DNA of 64,000 nucleotides. Source: Alkalimonas collagenimarina (GTDB lineage Bacteria; Pseudomonadota; Gammaproteobacteria; Enterobacterales; Alteromonadaceae). The position numbers and the translations under genes are program-made. Below the pieces are notes generated by a model. It was not told the DNA's origin and made no database searches. It saw nothing but the letters and a program-made list of their open reading frames with translations. Each line of letters begins with the position of its first letter. Within the stretch, counting starts at the first letter, position 1. The stretch lies in the NCBI RefSeq assembly GCF_030717845.1, contig NZ_JAUZVZ010000010.1:1-64000 (forward strand). The letters run 5' to 3'. Positions 8,116-17,125 of this stretch are shown here, piece by piece.

Positions 8116-9849
8116 ATGATGAAAAGCTGGCAGCGTTGCCAACAATATCTGCATCAACGTTTACCTGGCCTGCAAAAGCAACTGGCTTTGCCGCAAACCT
8201 CATTGCAACTCTGCTTGCTAGGTGCTTTAGGTGGCTTGGTAGCCGCGGTATTAATCATCTTGTTTCGATTGGCCATTTTAGCGTTGCAAAGTCTGTACTT
8301 ATCATCGTTTGATGACTTTTCAACAGCCGACAGCGAGTTTCGCTGGATGTTGCCTTTTGCTGGTGCCATCTGCATTGGTGCTGTTGCCTTGTTTGCCGGC
8401 TATCGCCACTATCGACTTGGTATTCCCTTTGTTATCCACCGTATGAAAACACAATATGGCATGATGCCGTTTCGTAATACCTTGAACCAATTTTTTGGCG
8501 GAATTGCAGCCTTAGCCAGTGGTTTCTCAGTCGGCCGTGAGGGTCCCTCAGTGCATTTGGGTGCTTATGGTGCCAGCTTCATTGGTAAAAAACTGAAACT
8601 ACCTTTTAACAGCATTCGTACCCTTGTTGGTTGTGGTATTGCCGCAGGTATTGCCGCTTCCTTTAATACACCATTGGCTGCGGTAATTTTTGTCATGGAA
8701 GTAGTGTTGCGCGAATACCGGATTCATGTCTTTATTCCCGTCATGCTAGCAGCCGTGGTGGGTGCTTTAGTCACACGCTCGGTGTTCGGTGTGGAACGTG
8801 AGTTGGCTATTTTAGAGATCGTCAGTTTACCCGGTTGGCACTTCCCGTACCTGATCCTCTGTGGTGTGATGATTGGCGCCATTGCTTTTGTCTTTAATAC
8901 CAACATGATGCGGGTAATCCGCCTGTTTAAAAGCTGGCCACTGCCCTTTCGACTGCTACTGGCAGCCGCCATCACCGCGGCAGTAGGTTTTTTGATCCCT
9001 CAAGCCATGGGGGCTGAAACCGGAGCGATTCAATACGCTGTCTCTGCTCCTACCGATGTGCAACTGCTGTTAGCCCTATTCATTGGCAAAATGATACTGA
9101 CCGTGTTTGCCTTAGGCCTTGGGGTACCGGGAGGAGTCATCGGCCCCATCTTTGGTATCGGCATTATCTTTGGAACCATGCTGGCGATTTTACCTGGCAT
9201 GGTGCATGGCGATAGTGCTCATGCTGGTACTTATGCAGTCCTTGGTATGGCAGGCCTGATGGCCGCCTGCTTACACGCGCCCTTGGCTGCTTTGGTCGCT
9301 GTGATGGAGCTGGCTTCGAATCCAGATATCATTCTGCCGGCCATGCTAGTCATTACCAGTGCCTACGTCACCGGTGTACAGCTTTTTAAAAACAAATCGC
9401 TGTTCTTAATGCAACTCGACTTTTTACAAATGCCCTATAAATTATCGCCCGCCGATGATCTATTGCAAAAAGTGGGCGTATTGGCTTTGCTGGATGAGCG
9501 CTACCATGTAATTACCAATCCGGATGATGTCACGATTCGCCACCATCTGGATTTGCTTGAAGCAGATGAGTTACTGGTGATTAAACGTACCCAAGAGCAA
9601 GGTGCAGAGTTTCAGCTAGCCAGTTATGATGTGAGCCTATCCATGAGTGGTGCCGATTCGATTCGATACTTGCCTATGGTAGGTATCATAAAACAAGCAA
9701 CCATGGCCGAAGCATTCAATGCCCTGGAGGCTCAACGGGAAGGTGCCGTTTATGTTTACGACGATTCGCAGGCTGAAGTGCACCCTATTGGTTTGATCCG
9801 CTGGGATCAGGTGCAAAGTTTATTGGTGAAACAGAACAATCTATTATGA
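8116..9849 (+). CDS. ClC-family chloride channel or transporter with C-terminal CBS-like region
   Basis: ClC proteins move chloride across the membrane, as Cl-/H+ antiporters or as channels. This 577-residue protein has the membrane core with GREGP (140-144), whose Glu142 is the external gate, and GVPGGVIGPIFG further on. The first filter motif GSGIP of E. coli ClcA is RLGIP here, and the internal proton glutamate (E203 in E. coli) aligns to Val196, after the conserved Glu195. Valine at that site is typical of channel-type members. The last ~150 residues resemble a CBS regulatory domain. Two ATGs (8116, 8119) are possible starts. The stop overlaps hemJ by 4 bases. Confidence 0.88.
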   Translation: MMKSWQRCQQYLHQRLPGLQKQLALPQTSLQLCLLGALGGLVAAVLIILFRLAILALQSLYLSSFDDFSTADSEFRWMLPFAGAICIGAVALFAGYRHYRLGIPFVIHRMKTQYGMMPFRNTLNQFFGGIAALASGFSVGREGPSVHLGAYGASFIGKKLKLPFNSIRTLVGCGIAAGIAASFNTPLAAVIFVMEVVLREYRIHVFIPVMLAAVVGALVTRSVFGVERELAILEIVSLPGWHFPYLILCGVMIGAIAFVFNTNMMRVIRLFKSWPLPFRLLLAAAITAAVGFLIPQAMGAETGAIQYAVSAPTDVQLLLALFIGKMILTVFALGLGVPGGVIGPIFGIGIIFGTMLAILPGMVHGDSAHAGTYAVLGMAGLMAACLHAPLAALVAVMELASNPDIILPAMLVITSAYVTGVQLFKNKSLFLMQLDFLQMPYKLSPADDLLQKVGVLALLDERYHVITNPDDVTIRHHLDLLEADELLVIKRTQEQGAEFQLASYDVSLSMSGADSIRYLPMVGIIKQATMAEAFNALEAQREGAVYVYDDSQAEVHPIGLIRWDQVQSLLVKQNNLL

Positions 9850-10274
9850 CGCTAATTTTGATTTATAAAGCATTGCATCTTGCATTTATGGTGGCTTGGT
9901 TTGCTGGTATTTTTTATTTACCACGTCTCTTTGTTTACCATGCAGAAACGAACCAGCAAGTAGTACAAAACCAACTGAAGGTGATGGAACGCCGTCTGTT
10001 GTATTTTGTCACGCCCTTTGCGCTGCTAACGCTCGTCTTTGGCTTGCTGTTGATCCATGCCTATGGCATGGATTGGTTTCGTGCCAGTCGCTGGATGCAC
10101 TATAAGTTACTGTTGGTCGCCTTACTGTATGGCTACCATGGCTATTGCTTTAAGCTGCTGGCCGATTTTAAAGCAGATAAGAATCAGCGCAGCGGTCGCT
10201 TTTATCGCTGGTTTAATGAAGCCCCGGTATTGATCTTGTTTGCCACTATTTTTCTGGCCGTACTCAAGCCTTAG
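9846..10274 (+). CDS. hemJ: HemJ-type protoporphyrinogen IX oxidase
   Basis: HemJ is a membrane haem protein that oxidises protoporphyrinogen IX to protoporphyrin IX in haem synthesis. The 142-residue protein has four hydrophobic segments and the family features: KALHLAFMVAWFAGIFYLPRLFVYH at the N-terminus with the conserved histidine, the MERRLLYFVTPFALL segment, WMHYKLLLV, and the FNEAPVLILFATIFLAVLKP end. It overlaps the ClC gene by 4 bases, so the two should be translated together; hemL, another haem-pathway gene, lies 13 kb away. Confidence 0.9.
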   Translation: MTLILIYKALHLAFMVAWFAGIFYLPRLFVYHAETNQQVVQNQLKVMERRLLYFVTPFALLTLVFGLLLIHAYGMDWFRASRWMHYKLLLVALLYGYHGYCFKLLADFKADKNQRSGRFYRWFNEAPVLILFATIFLAVLKP

Positions 10275-10288
10275 TCGTATTGGGGTTA

Positions 10289-10318
10289 GAGCAGTCGGAG
10301 CCAGAACAGTCGGGGCTA
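10289..10318 (+). repeat. Imperfect 15-base tandem repeat before the TonB receptor gene
   Basis: Two adjacent 15-base units, gagcagtcggagcca and gaacagtcggggcta, match at 12 of 15 positions. They fill much of the 87-base gap between hemJ and the receptor gene. They may be a regulatory site or chance; no Fur-box consensus was seen there. Confidence 0.5.
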
Positions 10319-10361
10319 AAGTCCCTTTGTCGTTATCTTTTCATACATATAGAGTGTTCTC

Positions 10362-12389
10362 ATGCGAGTTTTGAATGTCACCGCAGTCGTCAGCTTGGCG
10401 CTACTTTTTGCTCCCCTAATAGAAGCTTCAGAACCAAGTACCGATGAGCCTGAAGTGATCGTTGTCACCGCCTATCAACAGCCAAGCCGTTGGCTCACCA
10501 CTGCAGCTGGTATCGCCCAAAATCAAGTCACAGAGTGGCAACTGCCGCAAGACAGTGCTCGCTTGTTTGAAGGACTACCCGGTTTGCAAGCCGACAGTCG
10601 AACCAATTATGCTCAGGATACCCGCCTTAGCATCCGTGGCTTTGGTAGCCGGAGTGCCTTTGGTGTTCGAGGCCTTTATTTAACGCTCGATGGCATTCCG
10701 CTGACCAATCCCGATGGCCAAAGTCAGGTCTCTAGTTTGCAACTCAGTCAAATTGGCTCGGTCGAAGTATTACGTGGGCCATTAGCAAGCTTGTATGGCA
10801 ATGCATCGGGCGGTGTTATCCAACTGTTGAGTAAAGATATCACGGATAATAGTATCGGCTTAGCCAGTGCTCATTCGGCGCGAAGTCAACAATGGGATGC
10901 CGATTTACAATGGCAGCATAGGGATCATCAATTGCGACTGGCAGCGCACCGGTTTGAGCATGATGGTTTCCGCGCCCAATCCAGTGCCACTAAGCAGCAA
11001 GCAGTGCTGGATTGGCGCTGGCAATTTCAGCCTGGCTTGTACAGCCGTTTTCGGATGGATTGGTCCTATGATCCAACTCTACTCGATCCACAAGGCATCA
11101 GCCCTGACGACTGGCGTGTCGATCCACAACAAACACACCCGACAGCACAGCTGTTTGATACGCGTAAACAAAGCCGCCAGCTGCAAATGGCTTGGCAATT
11201 AATGCCAGAGCATGGTGAATGGCAGCTATCGAGCTGGCGAACCGAGCGTGAGATCAATCAGAACCTGGCTTTTCCTGGTGACGCTATCACTTCATCGGGC
11301 GGTGAAATTTTATTGCAACGGACGGCCCTCGGGCTCAATGCCTGGCATCGTTGGCAGTTGCAGCATGATGTGACCGTGACACTCGGCAGCCAATTGGAGC
11401 AAAGCACCGATCGTCGCTTTGGCTTTGTCAACGACCGGGGGCAGCGAGGCGATCTTCGTCGTGACGAAGAAGGACAAGTAACTCGCAGCGATCTGTATCT
11501 GCGCAGCCAATGGGACCCAACCGAGCAATGGCACTTCATCGCGGGAGTTCGTGCCAGCCAGCTGCGCTTTGCAGTTGATGATTTCTTTATTGTGCCAGGC
11601 AACCCGGATGACAGCGGTGAAAAACGTTTTCGTGAGCAAAGCTGGGCGTTAGGAAGTAGCTATCTGCTGCGACCAGACCTAAGTCTTTATGCCAGCATCG
11701 GGCAAGGCTTTGAAACTCCAACCCTCACCGAAATGGCGTATCAAAGCGAAGGTACTGGTCTGAATTTAGACCTGGAAGCGGCTCGAAATCAGCAATGGGA
11801 AATGGGACTTAAATGGTTACCATCGACGCAGACCCGCTTTGATGTCTCATGGTTTCGCATCGATACCCGCAATGAGCTGGTGGTCGATACCGCGCTCGGT
11901 GGACGTACTAGCTTTCGTAATGCTGCCGAAACACAACGGCAGGGGCTGGAAATGCAACTGGACTGGCAACAACACCCAAGCCTGAGCCATCGCTTTAGTG
12001 CTCATTGGTTAAGTGCTCGTTATCAAGGCGATACGTTGGATGGCAAGCAATTACCAGGGCTGGCACGCCAATCCTTGTATTGGCAGTTGCAGTGGCAACC
12101 CTGGCAAGATGAGCGTTTAAGCACACTGATTACCAGCCAGTATCGTGGCTCGGTGTACACCAGTGATGCCAATGATGAACAAGCACCATCTTATGTCACA
12201 GTAGATGTCGCTATGCGACTCCAGCAGCAATGGGGCGGCTGGCAATGGCAGCAATGGGTTCAACTGGATAATCTAACCGATCGCAACTACGTCGGAGCCG
12301 TCATCGTCAATCAGGGCAATGGTCGTAGTTTTGAGCCAGCAGCACCACGAACCCTGACACTGGGTATCCGGGCAGTGCATGTATTTTAA
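10362..12389 (+). CDS. TonB-dependent outer membrane receptor
   Basis: TonB-dependent receptors import iron complexes, cobalamin or other large ligands using energy from TonB-ExbBD. The 675-residue protein has a signal peptide (cleavage near IEASEP), a TonB-box-like EPEVIVVTA segment, a plug domain with TRLSIRGFGSRSAFGVRGLYLTLDGIPLTNPDGQ and SVEVLRGPLASLYGNASGGVI, and a C-terminal beta-barrel ending in an aromatic residue (AVHVF). The ligand cannot be read from the sequence; the plug resembles ferric-siderophore-type receptors. Its stop codon directly abuts the stop codon of the convergent antiporter operon, with no spacer. Confidence 0.92.
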   Translation: MRVLNVTAVVSLALLFAPLIEASEPSTDEPEVIVVTAYQQPSRWLTTAAGIAQNQVTEWQLPQDSARLFEGLPGLQADSRTNYAQDTRLSIRGFGSRSAFGVRGLYLTLDGIPLTNPDGQSQVSSLQLSQIGSVEVLRGPLASLYGNASGGVIQLLSKDITDNSIGLASAHSARSQQWDADLQWQHRDHQLRLAAHRFEHDGFRAQSSATKQQAVLDWRWQFQPGLYSRFRMDWSYDPTLLDPQGISPDDWRVDPQQTHPTAQLFDTRKQSRQLQMAWQLMPEHGEWQLSSWRTEREINQNLAFPGDAITSSGGEILLQRTALGLNAWHRWQLQHDVTVTLGSQLEQSTDRRFGFVNDRGQRGDLRRDEEGQVTRSDLYLRSQWDPTEQWHFIAGVRASQLRFAVDDFFIVPGNPDDSGEKRFREQSWALGSSYLLRPDLSLYASIGQGFETPTLTEMAYQSEGTGLNLDLEAARNQQWEMGLKWLPSTQTRFDVSWFRIDTRNELVVDTALGGRTSFRNAAETQRQGLEMQLDWQQHPSLSHRFSAHWLSARYQGDTLDGKQLPGLARQSLYWQLQWQPWQDERLSTLITSQYRGSVYTSDANDEQAPSYVTVDVAMRLQQQWGGWQWQQWVQLDNLTDRNYVGAVIVNQGNGRSFEPAAPRTLTLGIRAVHVF

Positions 12390-13937
12390 CTAATGCAGCA
12401 ACCACAGTATGAGCATCACAGAGCTCAACACAACGGCAGCCGTGGATAACAGCTCTGCGCGCTGCAAGCCTTGGTTGATCTGTCTCTCTAGCGAGCGCCA
12501 ACCAGGCCAACGAACTTGCCATTCTGCGCGGCTCTGGGTTTGATACAACCGCTTGGCCCGCAAAGAAAGCCAAACAAAGCGGCTCTGTGGATCACGCCAG
12601 CGCTCAGGCAAAATCCAGCCAATCTGCCGCACTATTAAAAACAACAATACGGCAGCAAGAACTGGCCAACTGCTTGCCCAAACTGCGCTCAAGCTGATGC
12701 TAGCCCACCAAAATGGCTGTGTGCTTATCACTGCGAAAGGCATACTGATGCTGGCGACCACCAATATCAGCCAGCCGCTGTTCATCCAGCCGCTGACAGC
12801 CGGCATCGATTGGCTGTGAGTTGCCATCTGTTGCTGTCGCAGTAAGCACCACAGATGCAGTGCCAGCAAGGCGGTTGTTAGCGCCCCGACACTAAGCAAT
12901 CCGTACAACCATTCTGCCAGCCAGACAGGGCTGCTCTGCTGCGCCATCAGCCCTTGTTTCAAGCCATATTTAACCGCAGCACCAGAGCTAAGTGGCAATG
13001 CCACCAAGGTGAATAAGCACCAGCCAATCGCCAGCCAATGAAAGCGCTGCAACCGATAGGACGAGCACGCGCCAGCACCAAGAAATAAAGCGGCTTTCAA
13101 AAATGCGTGGTGGCAGGCATACCCAACGAGCACGGTAGCTGCCATCACCCGTGCGTCACCAGTCGATAGCCAGACAATCGCCAAAGCCATCAGCATATAG
13201 CCCATCTGGCTGACCGACGAGTACGCCAATACCACCTTGCTTTGTTGGTGCCACAAAGCGATCACAGCACCAAACAAAGCGGAACAAAGCCCCAGGACTA
13301 ACAGTACAACGGCCCATTGCTGCACCACCACTGCTGAAGCAGGCACAAATACCCACAAGCCAAATAGTCCCGCTTTGATCATCGCACCCGACAGCACCGC
13401 ACTGGCAGGTGCTGGAGCTGCTGGGTGCGCTTGCGGTAGCCAAACATGCAGCGGAAAAAAGCCTGCTTTTAAACCAAAGCCCAACAACAGCAACAGCAAG
13501 GTAAGGGGCTGAATGCTATCCATAGTCAACTCAGCCAGTGCCAGGTTACCATCACTTTCATGCACTCGTAGCACTATGGCAGCAAACAGTAACAGCTCGC
13601 CGACAATAGCCAATTGCAAGTACAAGCGCCCTGCTCGCCTTGCTTGGCTGCTGCCGCTATGGATCACCAGCGCATAAGCTGACAAACTCATCAGAGCAAA
13701 ACCGAGGTAAAACCCGAGTACATCCTGCGCCACAATCAGTAGCAGATTGCCTGACATCGCCACGATGAAAAACAACCAGTAAAAGCCGACTTGGCGTTTG
13801 ATAAAAGTGACGCTGTAACAAGCAGCAGCGAGCCACAACAGAAGCGTAAAACCAAACCACAACTGAGCCAGCTGATTAGCTAGGCCAAAGCTTGCGCCTG
13901 GCCATAACCACTCGACCACATTACTCAACATAGCCAA
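12390..13937 (-). CDS. Mrp antiporter large subunit, ND4/ND5-like (third of three)
   Basis: This 515-residue protein is the last gene of the Mrp operon and belongs to the proton-translocating NuoL/M/N family. It has about 14 hydrophobic segments, with the conserved GLKAGFFPLHVWLPQAHPAAPAPASAVLSG stretch whose lysine and prolines are part of the proton channel, followed by MIKAGLFGLW. It lacks the long C-terminal extension of true MrpA, parts of which are found in the MrpB-like gene instead. It overlaps the upstream subunit gene by 17 bases. Its exact name is uncertain, so no symbol is given. Confidence 0.82.
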   Translation of the reverse strand: MAMLSNVVEWLWPGASFGLANQLAQLWFGFTLLLWLAAACYSVTFIKRQVGFYWLFFIVAMSGNLLLIVAQDVLGFYLGFALMSLSAYALVIHSGSSQARRAGRLYLQLAIVGELLLFAAIVLRVHESDGNLALAELTMDSIQPLTLLLLLLGFGLKAGFFPLHVWLPQAHPAAPAPASAVLSGAMIKAGLFGLWVFVPASAVVVQQWAVVLLVLGLCSALFGAVIALWHQQSKVVLAYSSVSQMGYMLMALAIVWLSTGDARVMAATVLVGYACHHAFLKAALFLGAGACSSYRLQRFHWLAIGWCLFTLVALPLSSGAAVKYGLKQGLMAQQSSPVWLAEWLYGLLSVGALTTALLALHLWCLLRQQQMATHSQSMPAVSGWMNSGWLILVVASISMPFAVISTQPFWWASISLSAVWASSWPVLAAVLLFLIVRQIGWILPERWRDPQSRFVWLSLRAKRLYQTQSRAEWQVRWPGWRSLERQINQGLQRAELLSTAAVVLSSVMLILWLLH

Positions 13938-15423
13938 ACTCCCGCTCCACGATCAGCTCCGTCCAACTCAGCGGGCTAATATCGGTGCCAGCCAGAACCC
14001 CCATCAACACGATCAAAGCGCCGGTCAGCACTGGTGGCAACAACAGCATCCAATGGGTTTCGAAACGATCAGATAAACGGCGCTCTTCAGGCCATTCGGC
14101 AGCCGGTAAACACCAGATCCGATACAACAACGGTAAAAAATAAGCAGCATTCAATGCACTGGACATCAGCAGCACCCCTAATACCCAAGGAAAGCCAGCC
14201 TCTAAAGCGCCCATCGATAAATACCATTTGCTCACCATGCCAGCCGTTGGAGGAATGCCTATCATGCCCAGAGCTCCCAACGAAAAGGCGACACTACTTA
14301 AGGGCATTCGTCGCCCTACTCCGTTTAACTCATGGACTTTATGAATACCAAGGGTTTCGGCATAATTACCGGCACAGAAAAACAGGGTGATTTTCATTAC
14401 GCCCTGATGCACCAGATGCACCAGGCCACCGATGGCAGCCACAGGGCCAAGCATGGCAACGCCCAAGGTGACATAGGACACCTGACTGACCGTCGAATAC
14501 GCCAATCGACGCTTAATATCCTGTTGCTGCAATGCGCGCCAAGAGCCATACAAAATCGTGGATGAAGCCAGTACCACCAAAGGCCAGGTTAGATCGAGCT
14601 GCTGCATCACCTCGACACCAAATACATCGTACACCACCCGGACAATGCCAAAAGCCCCTGCCTTTACCACCGCGACGGCATGCAACAAGGCACTAACAGG
14701 TGCTGGCGCGACCATGGCCTCAGGCAGCCAACCATGCAAAGGCAACAGAGCGGCTTTGACACCTAAGCCGGCAATCAACAACACAAAAGCGACGATCAAC
14801 GCCATTGACTGCGTATCCAGCTGAGCAGATAAATAGCCACCCGGCATAAACACAGGGCTACCTGCCACGCTATGCAGTAATGCTGCTCCCATCAGTAATA
14901 ACACGCCACCACTAATGGTATAAGCCAGATAGCGACGTCCTGCCCGCAACGACTGAGGGGTGCCACGATGCACCACCAATGGAAAGGTAGCCAACGTCAG
15001 CAGCTCGTAAAACAAGACGAAGGTCACCAAATTGCCCGATAGTGCTAAACCAACGGTCGCACTGACACAGAGGCTGAAGTAACCAAAAAAGCGGGAACGT
15101 AACGGGGAGTTTTCCAGGTAACCAATGGCATACACTGTAGTCGCTAACCACAAGACGGAAGACAGCATCACGAACTGCAATGACAGAGCATCACCATGCA
15201 AAATAAAAGGCCCGCCCGGCAAGAAAGGCAACTGAAAGAAATAATCCTCGCCCGCTTTCACGCCGAGCCACATCCAGACCACCAGCAGCAGCTTGATCAC
15301 CACACCACTCAGGTTTAAGCAGGTACGCAACAGTGTGCGATGCTCAGCCAGGGTGAATATCAACAAACCCGGTATCAACGAACTCAGCACAATCAGCAGA
15401 GGTAACCAGCTATTAAAATCCAT
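13921..15423 (-). CDS. mrpD: Mrp antiporter subunit D
   Basis: MrpD is an ND4-like membrane subunit of the multi-subunit Na+(or K+)/H+ antiporter. The 500-residue protein shows the characteristic GVKAALLPLHGWLPEAMVAPAPVSALLHAVAVVKAGAFG stretch, with the two lysines expected in the proton pathway, and about 14 hydrophobic segments. LHAVAVVKAGAFGIVRVVYD is much closer to MrpD than to the other two large subunits of this operon. The start lies one base after the stop of the preceding gene, so the genes are clearly co-transcribed. Confidence 0.87.
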   Translation of the reverse strand: MDFNSWLPLLIVLSSLIPGLLIFTLAEHRTLLRTCLNLSGVVIKLLLVVWMWLGVKAGEDYFFQLPFLPGGPFILHGDALSLQFVMLSSVLWLATTVYAIGYLENSPLRSRFFGYFSLCVSATVGLALSGNLVTFVLFYELLTLATFPLVVHRGTPQSLRAGRRYLAYTISGGVLLLMGAALLHSVAGSPVFMPGGYLSAQLDTQSMALIVAFVLLIAGLGVKAALLPLHGWLPEAMVAPAPVSALLHAVAVVKAGAFGIVRVVYDVFGVEVMQQLDLTWPLVVLASSTILYGSWRALQQQDIKRRLAYSTVSQVSYVTLGVAMLGPVAAIGGLVHLVHQGVMKITLFFCAGNYAETLGIHKVHELNGVGRRMPLSSVAFSLGALGMIGIPPTAGMVSKWYLSMGALEAGFPWVLGVLLMSSALNAAYFLPLLYRIWCLPAAEWPEERRLSDRFETHWMLLLPPVLTGALIVLMGVLAGTDISPLSWTELIVEREFGYVE

Positions 15424-15424
15424 G

Positions 15425-16846
15425 CTAGCCTCCTAGCCAGTGCACGAATGAATGGCTACCGAATGCCAGCCCCCATACCAATAAGGCGGGTACTAAGGCC
15501 AGCCACTGCGGCAACAGTTGCGGAGCAAAGTCTGGCTTGACTGGATCAGCTCTGTCAAACGCCAGAACCACCAAACGAAAAACATAAGCCGCAGATAATA
15601 AGGTACCCAGAAAAATCACCAGCAACCAGAGCCACAGTTGCCACTCTGGCCATAACGGCAGCAGCAATTGCCACTTTGCCAAAAAGCCACCGCTCGGCGG
15701 CAAACCAATTAAGCTGCCGCCCGCTACCGCCAGTGCAAACATCGCCACAGGCATCGTCTGGCTGGCCCCTTTGAGCATCTGAACACGTTTGCCACCCAGA
15801 CTATGTTGCATCTCACCGACGGCCAAAAATGCAGATGTTTTTGCCAATGCATGGGCAATAATAAATAGCCATAAAGCCAGTTGAAAGGCGGGGTCGGCCG
15901 AACGTAGCGCCAGTCCTATAGCCAGAAGCGCATAACCCAATTGAGCCACAGTTGAGTAGGCCACCATCACTTTGGCGTAGGGCGTACGCAGTGCTGACCA
16001 GCCCCCCGTAAGCAAAGCCATACTGCCTGCGAATAAGAAGAACCCTGCTGCTGCGTGGCTAAGCTCAACCGTAGCCAACTGGCTCCACAACATCCATAGA
16101 ATAAACAGCGGCCCTTTGACCACCAGGGCCGAGAGTAAAGCGCTCACTGGTGCAGGTGCAACTGCATGAGCCGCGGGCAACCATAGATGCAACGGCCAGA
16201 GTGCTCCTTTTAACATCAGGCCAGCCGTCATAAGCACTAACGCGAAGGTAGTCATGTGCGATTCAGACGCCGGCATCCGTGTTGCCAACTCGGCCACATC
16301 CAACACGCCAAATTGGCCATACAGCAAAGCGACACCAAGTAAGTAACACAAAGAGCCGGCTAACGATAACAACAGATAGCGCAATGCCGCCGCTACCGAT
16401 TTATTGCCTGATAACGTGACCATGGCAACAGCTACCAAACCCAGCAGCTCCAACGTTACATACCAATTGAATAAATCAGTCGACAGCCACAGGGCGGATA
16501 ACGACATTTGCAACAACGATGACAAGGGCCAGAAATCTGCAGCGACCTGCAAACGACGCAGACTGGTCAGACTGTAACTGGCAACCAGACTGTGGATTAC
16601 CGTGGTTAATAGCAGCAACAGCGCGGTTAACTCGCTCAGTTGCCAGCGAATTGCTAAACCGGTTGGCCAGTTGCCCAATAGCATCTGCTGTGGCCCATCA
16701 CTCAACACCTGTTGCAATGCTACTATCGCGCAAAGCAAACTTAGTATGGTACCCCCCCAGCTTACCCACGCAGCATACCGGCGCCAACCTAGTGCAAGCA
16801 AGGCTGCCAGCAGTGGCAGTAAGACCGCGGCTAAAGCATAATTCAT
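15425..16846 (-). CDS. Mrp antiporter large subunit, ND2/ND4-like (first of three)
   Basis: A 473-residue polytopic membrane protein of the NuoM/N-MrpD family. The motif LMLKGALWPLHLWLPAAHAVAPAPVSALLSALVVKGPLFILW carries both conserved lysines, and MVAYSTVAQLGYALLAIGLALR matches the family's central helices. It overlaps mrpC by 4 bases upstream and abuts mrpD downstream. Operons of this type carry a second MrpD-like gene; whether this one or the last gene of the operon fills the MrpA role cannot be read by eye. Confidence 0.83.
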   Translation of the reverse strand: MNYALAAVLLPLLAALLALGWRRYAAWVSWGGTILSLLCAIVALQQVLSDGPQQMLLGNWPTGLAIRWQLSELTALLLLLTTVIHSLVASYSLTSLRRLQVAADFWPLSSLLQMSLSALWLSTDLFNWYVTLELLGLVAVAMVTLSGNKSVAAALRYLLLSLAGSLCYLLGVALLYGQFGVLDVAELATRMPASESHMTTFALVLMTAGLMLKGALWPLHLWLPAAHAVAPAPVSALLSALVVKGPLFILWMLWSQLATVELSHAAAGFFLFAGSMALLTGGWSALRTPYAKVMVAYSTVAQLGYALLAIGLALRSADPAFQLALWLFIIAHALAKTSAFLAVGEMQHSLGGKRVQMLKGASQTMPVAMFALAVAGGSLIGLPPSGGFLAKWQLLLPLWPEWQLWLWLLVIFLGTLLSAAYVFRLVVLAFDRADPVKPDFAPQLLPQWLALVPALLVWGLAFGSHSFVHWLGG

Positions 16847-17115
16847 GGCTTAGCCGCCAACAGACGCGCCAATAACGCCAAAGCAAAGGCTGTCGCACTC
16901 ACCGCCACCACCAACCCGGTCAACACCAGAGCATGCAATACACCATCAGTGGGCTCGGTACGGGCAGCCAGCGCTACCATCACCATAAATACCCCAGCCC
17001 CCATCAGATTAAGACTTATAATACGTCGCAATAATTCAGGGCCGCGCATAAAGCCATAGAGTCCAATGCCCCAGATACCAGCCCCAATCCACAGATACCA
17101 CACTATGCTGCTCAT
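16843..17115 (-). CDS. mrpC: Mrp antiporter subunit C (NuoK-like)
   Basis: This 90-residue protein with three hydrophobic helices is homologous to NuoK of complex I. The segments GFMRGPELLRRIISLNLMGAGVFMVMVALA and DGVLHALVLTGLVVAVSATAFALALLARL are typical of MrpC, including the PxxxALVLTxxVV motif of the second and third helix. It is about 10 bases from mrpB upstream and overlaps the next subunit by 4 bases. Confidence 0.9.
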   Translation of the reverse strand: MSSIVWYLWIGAGIWGIGLYGFMRGPELLRRIISLNLMGAGVFMVMVALAARTEPTDGVLHALVLTGLVVAVSATAFALALLARLLAAKP

Positions 17116-17125
17116 AATCGGAGAC

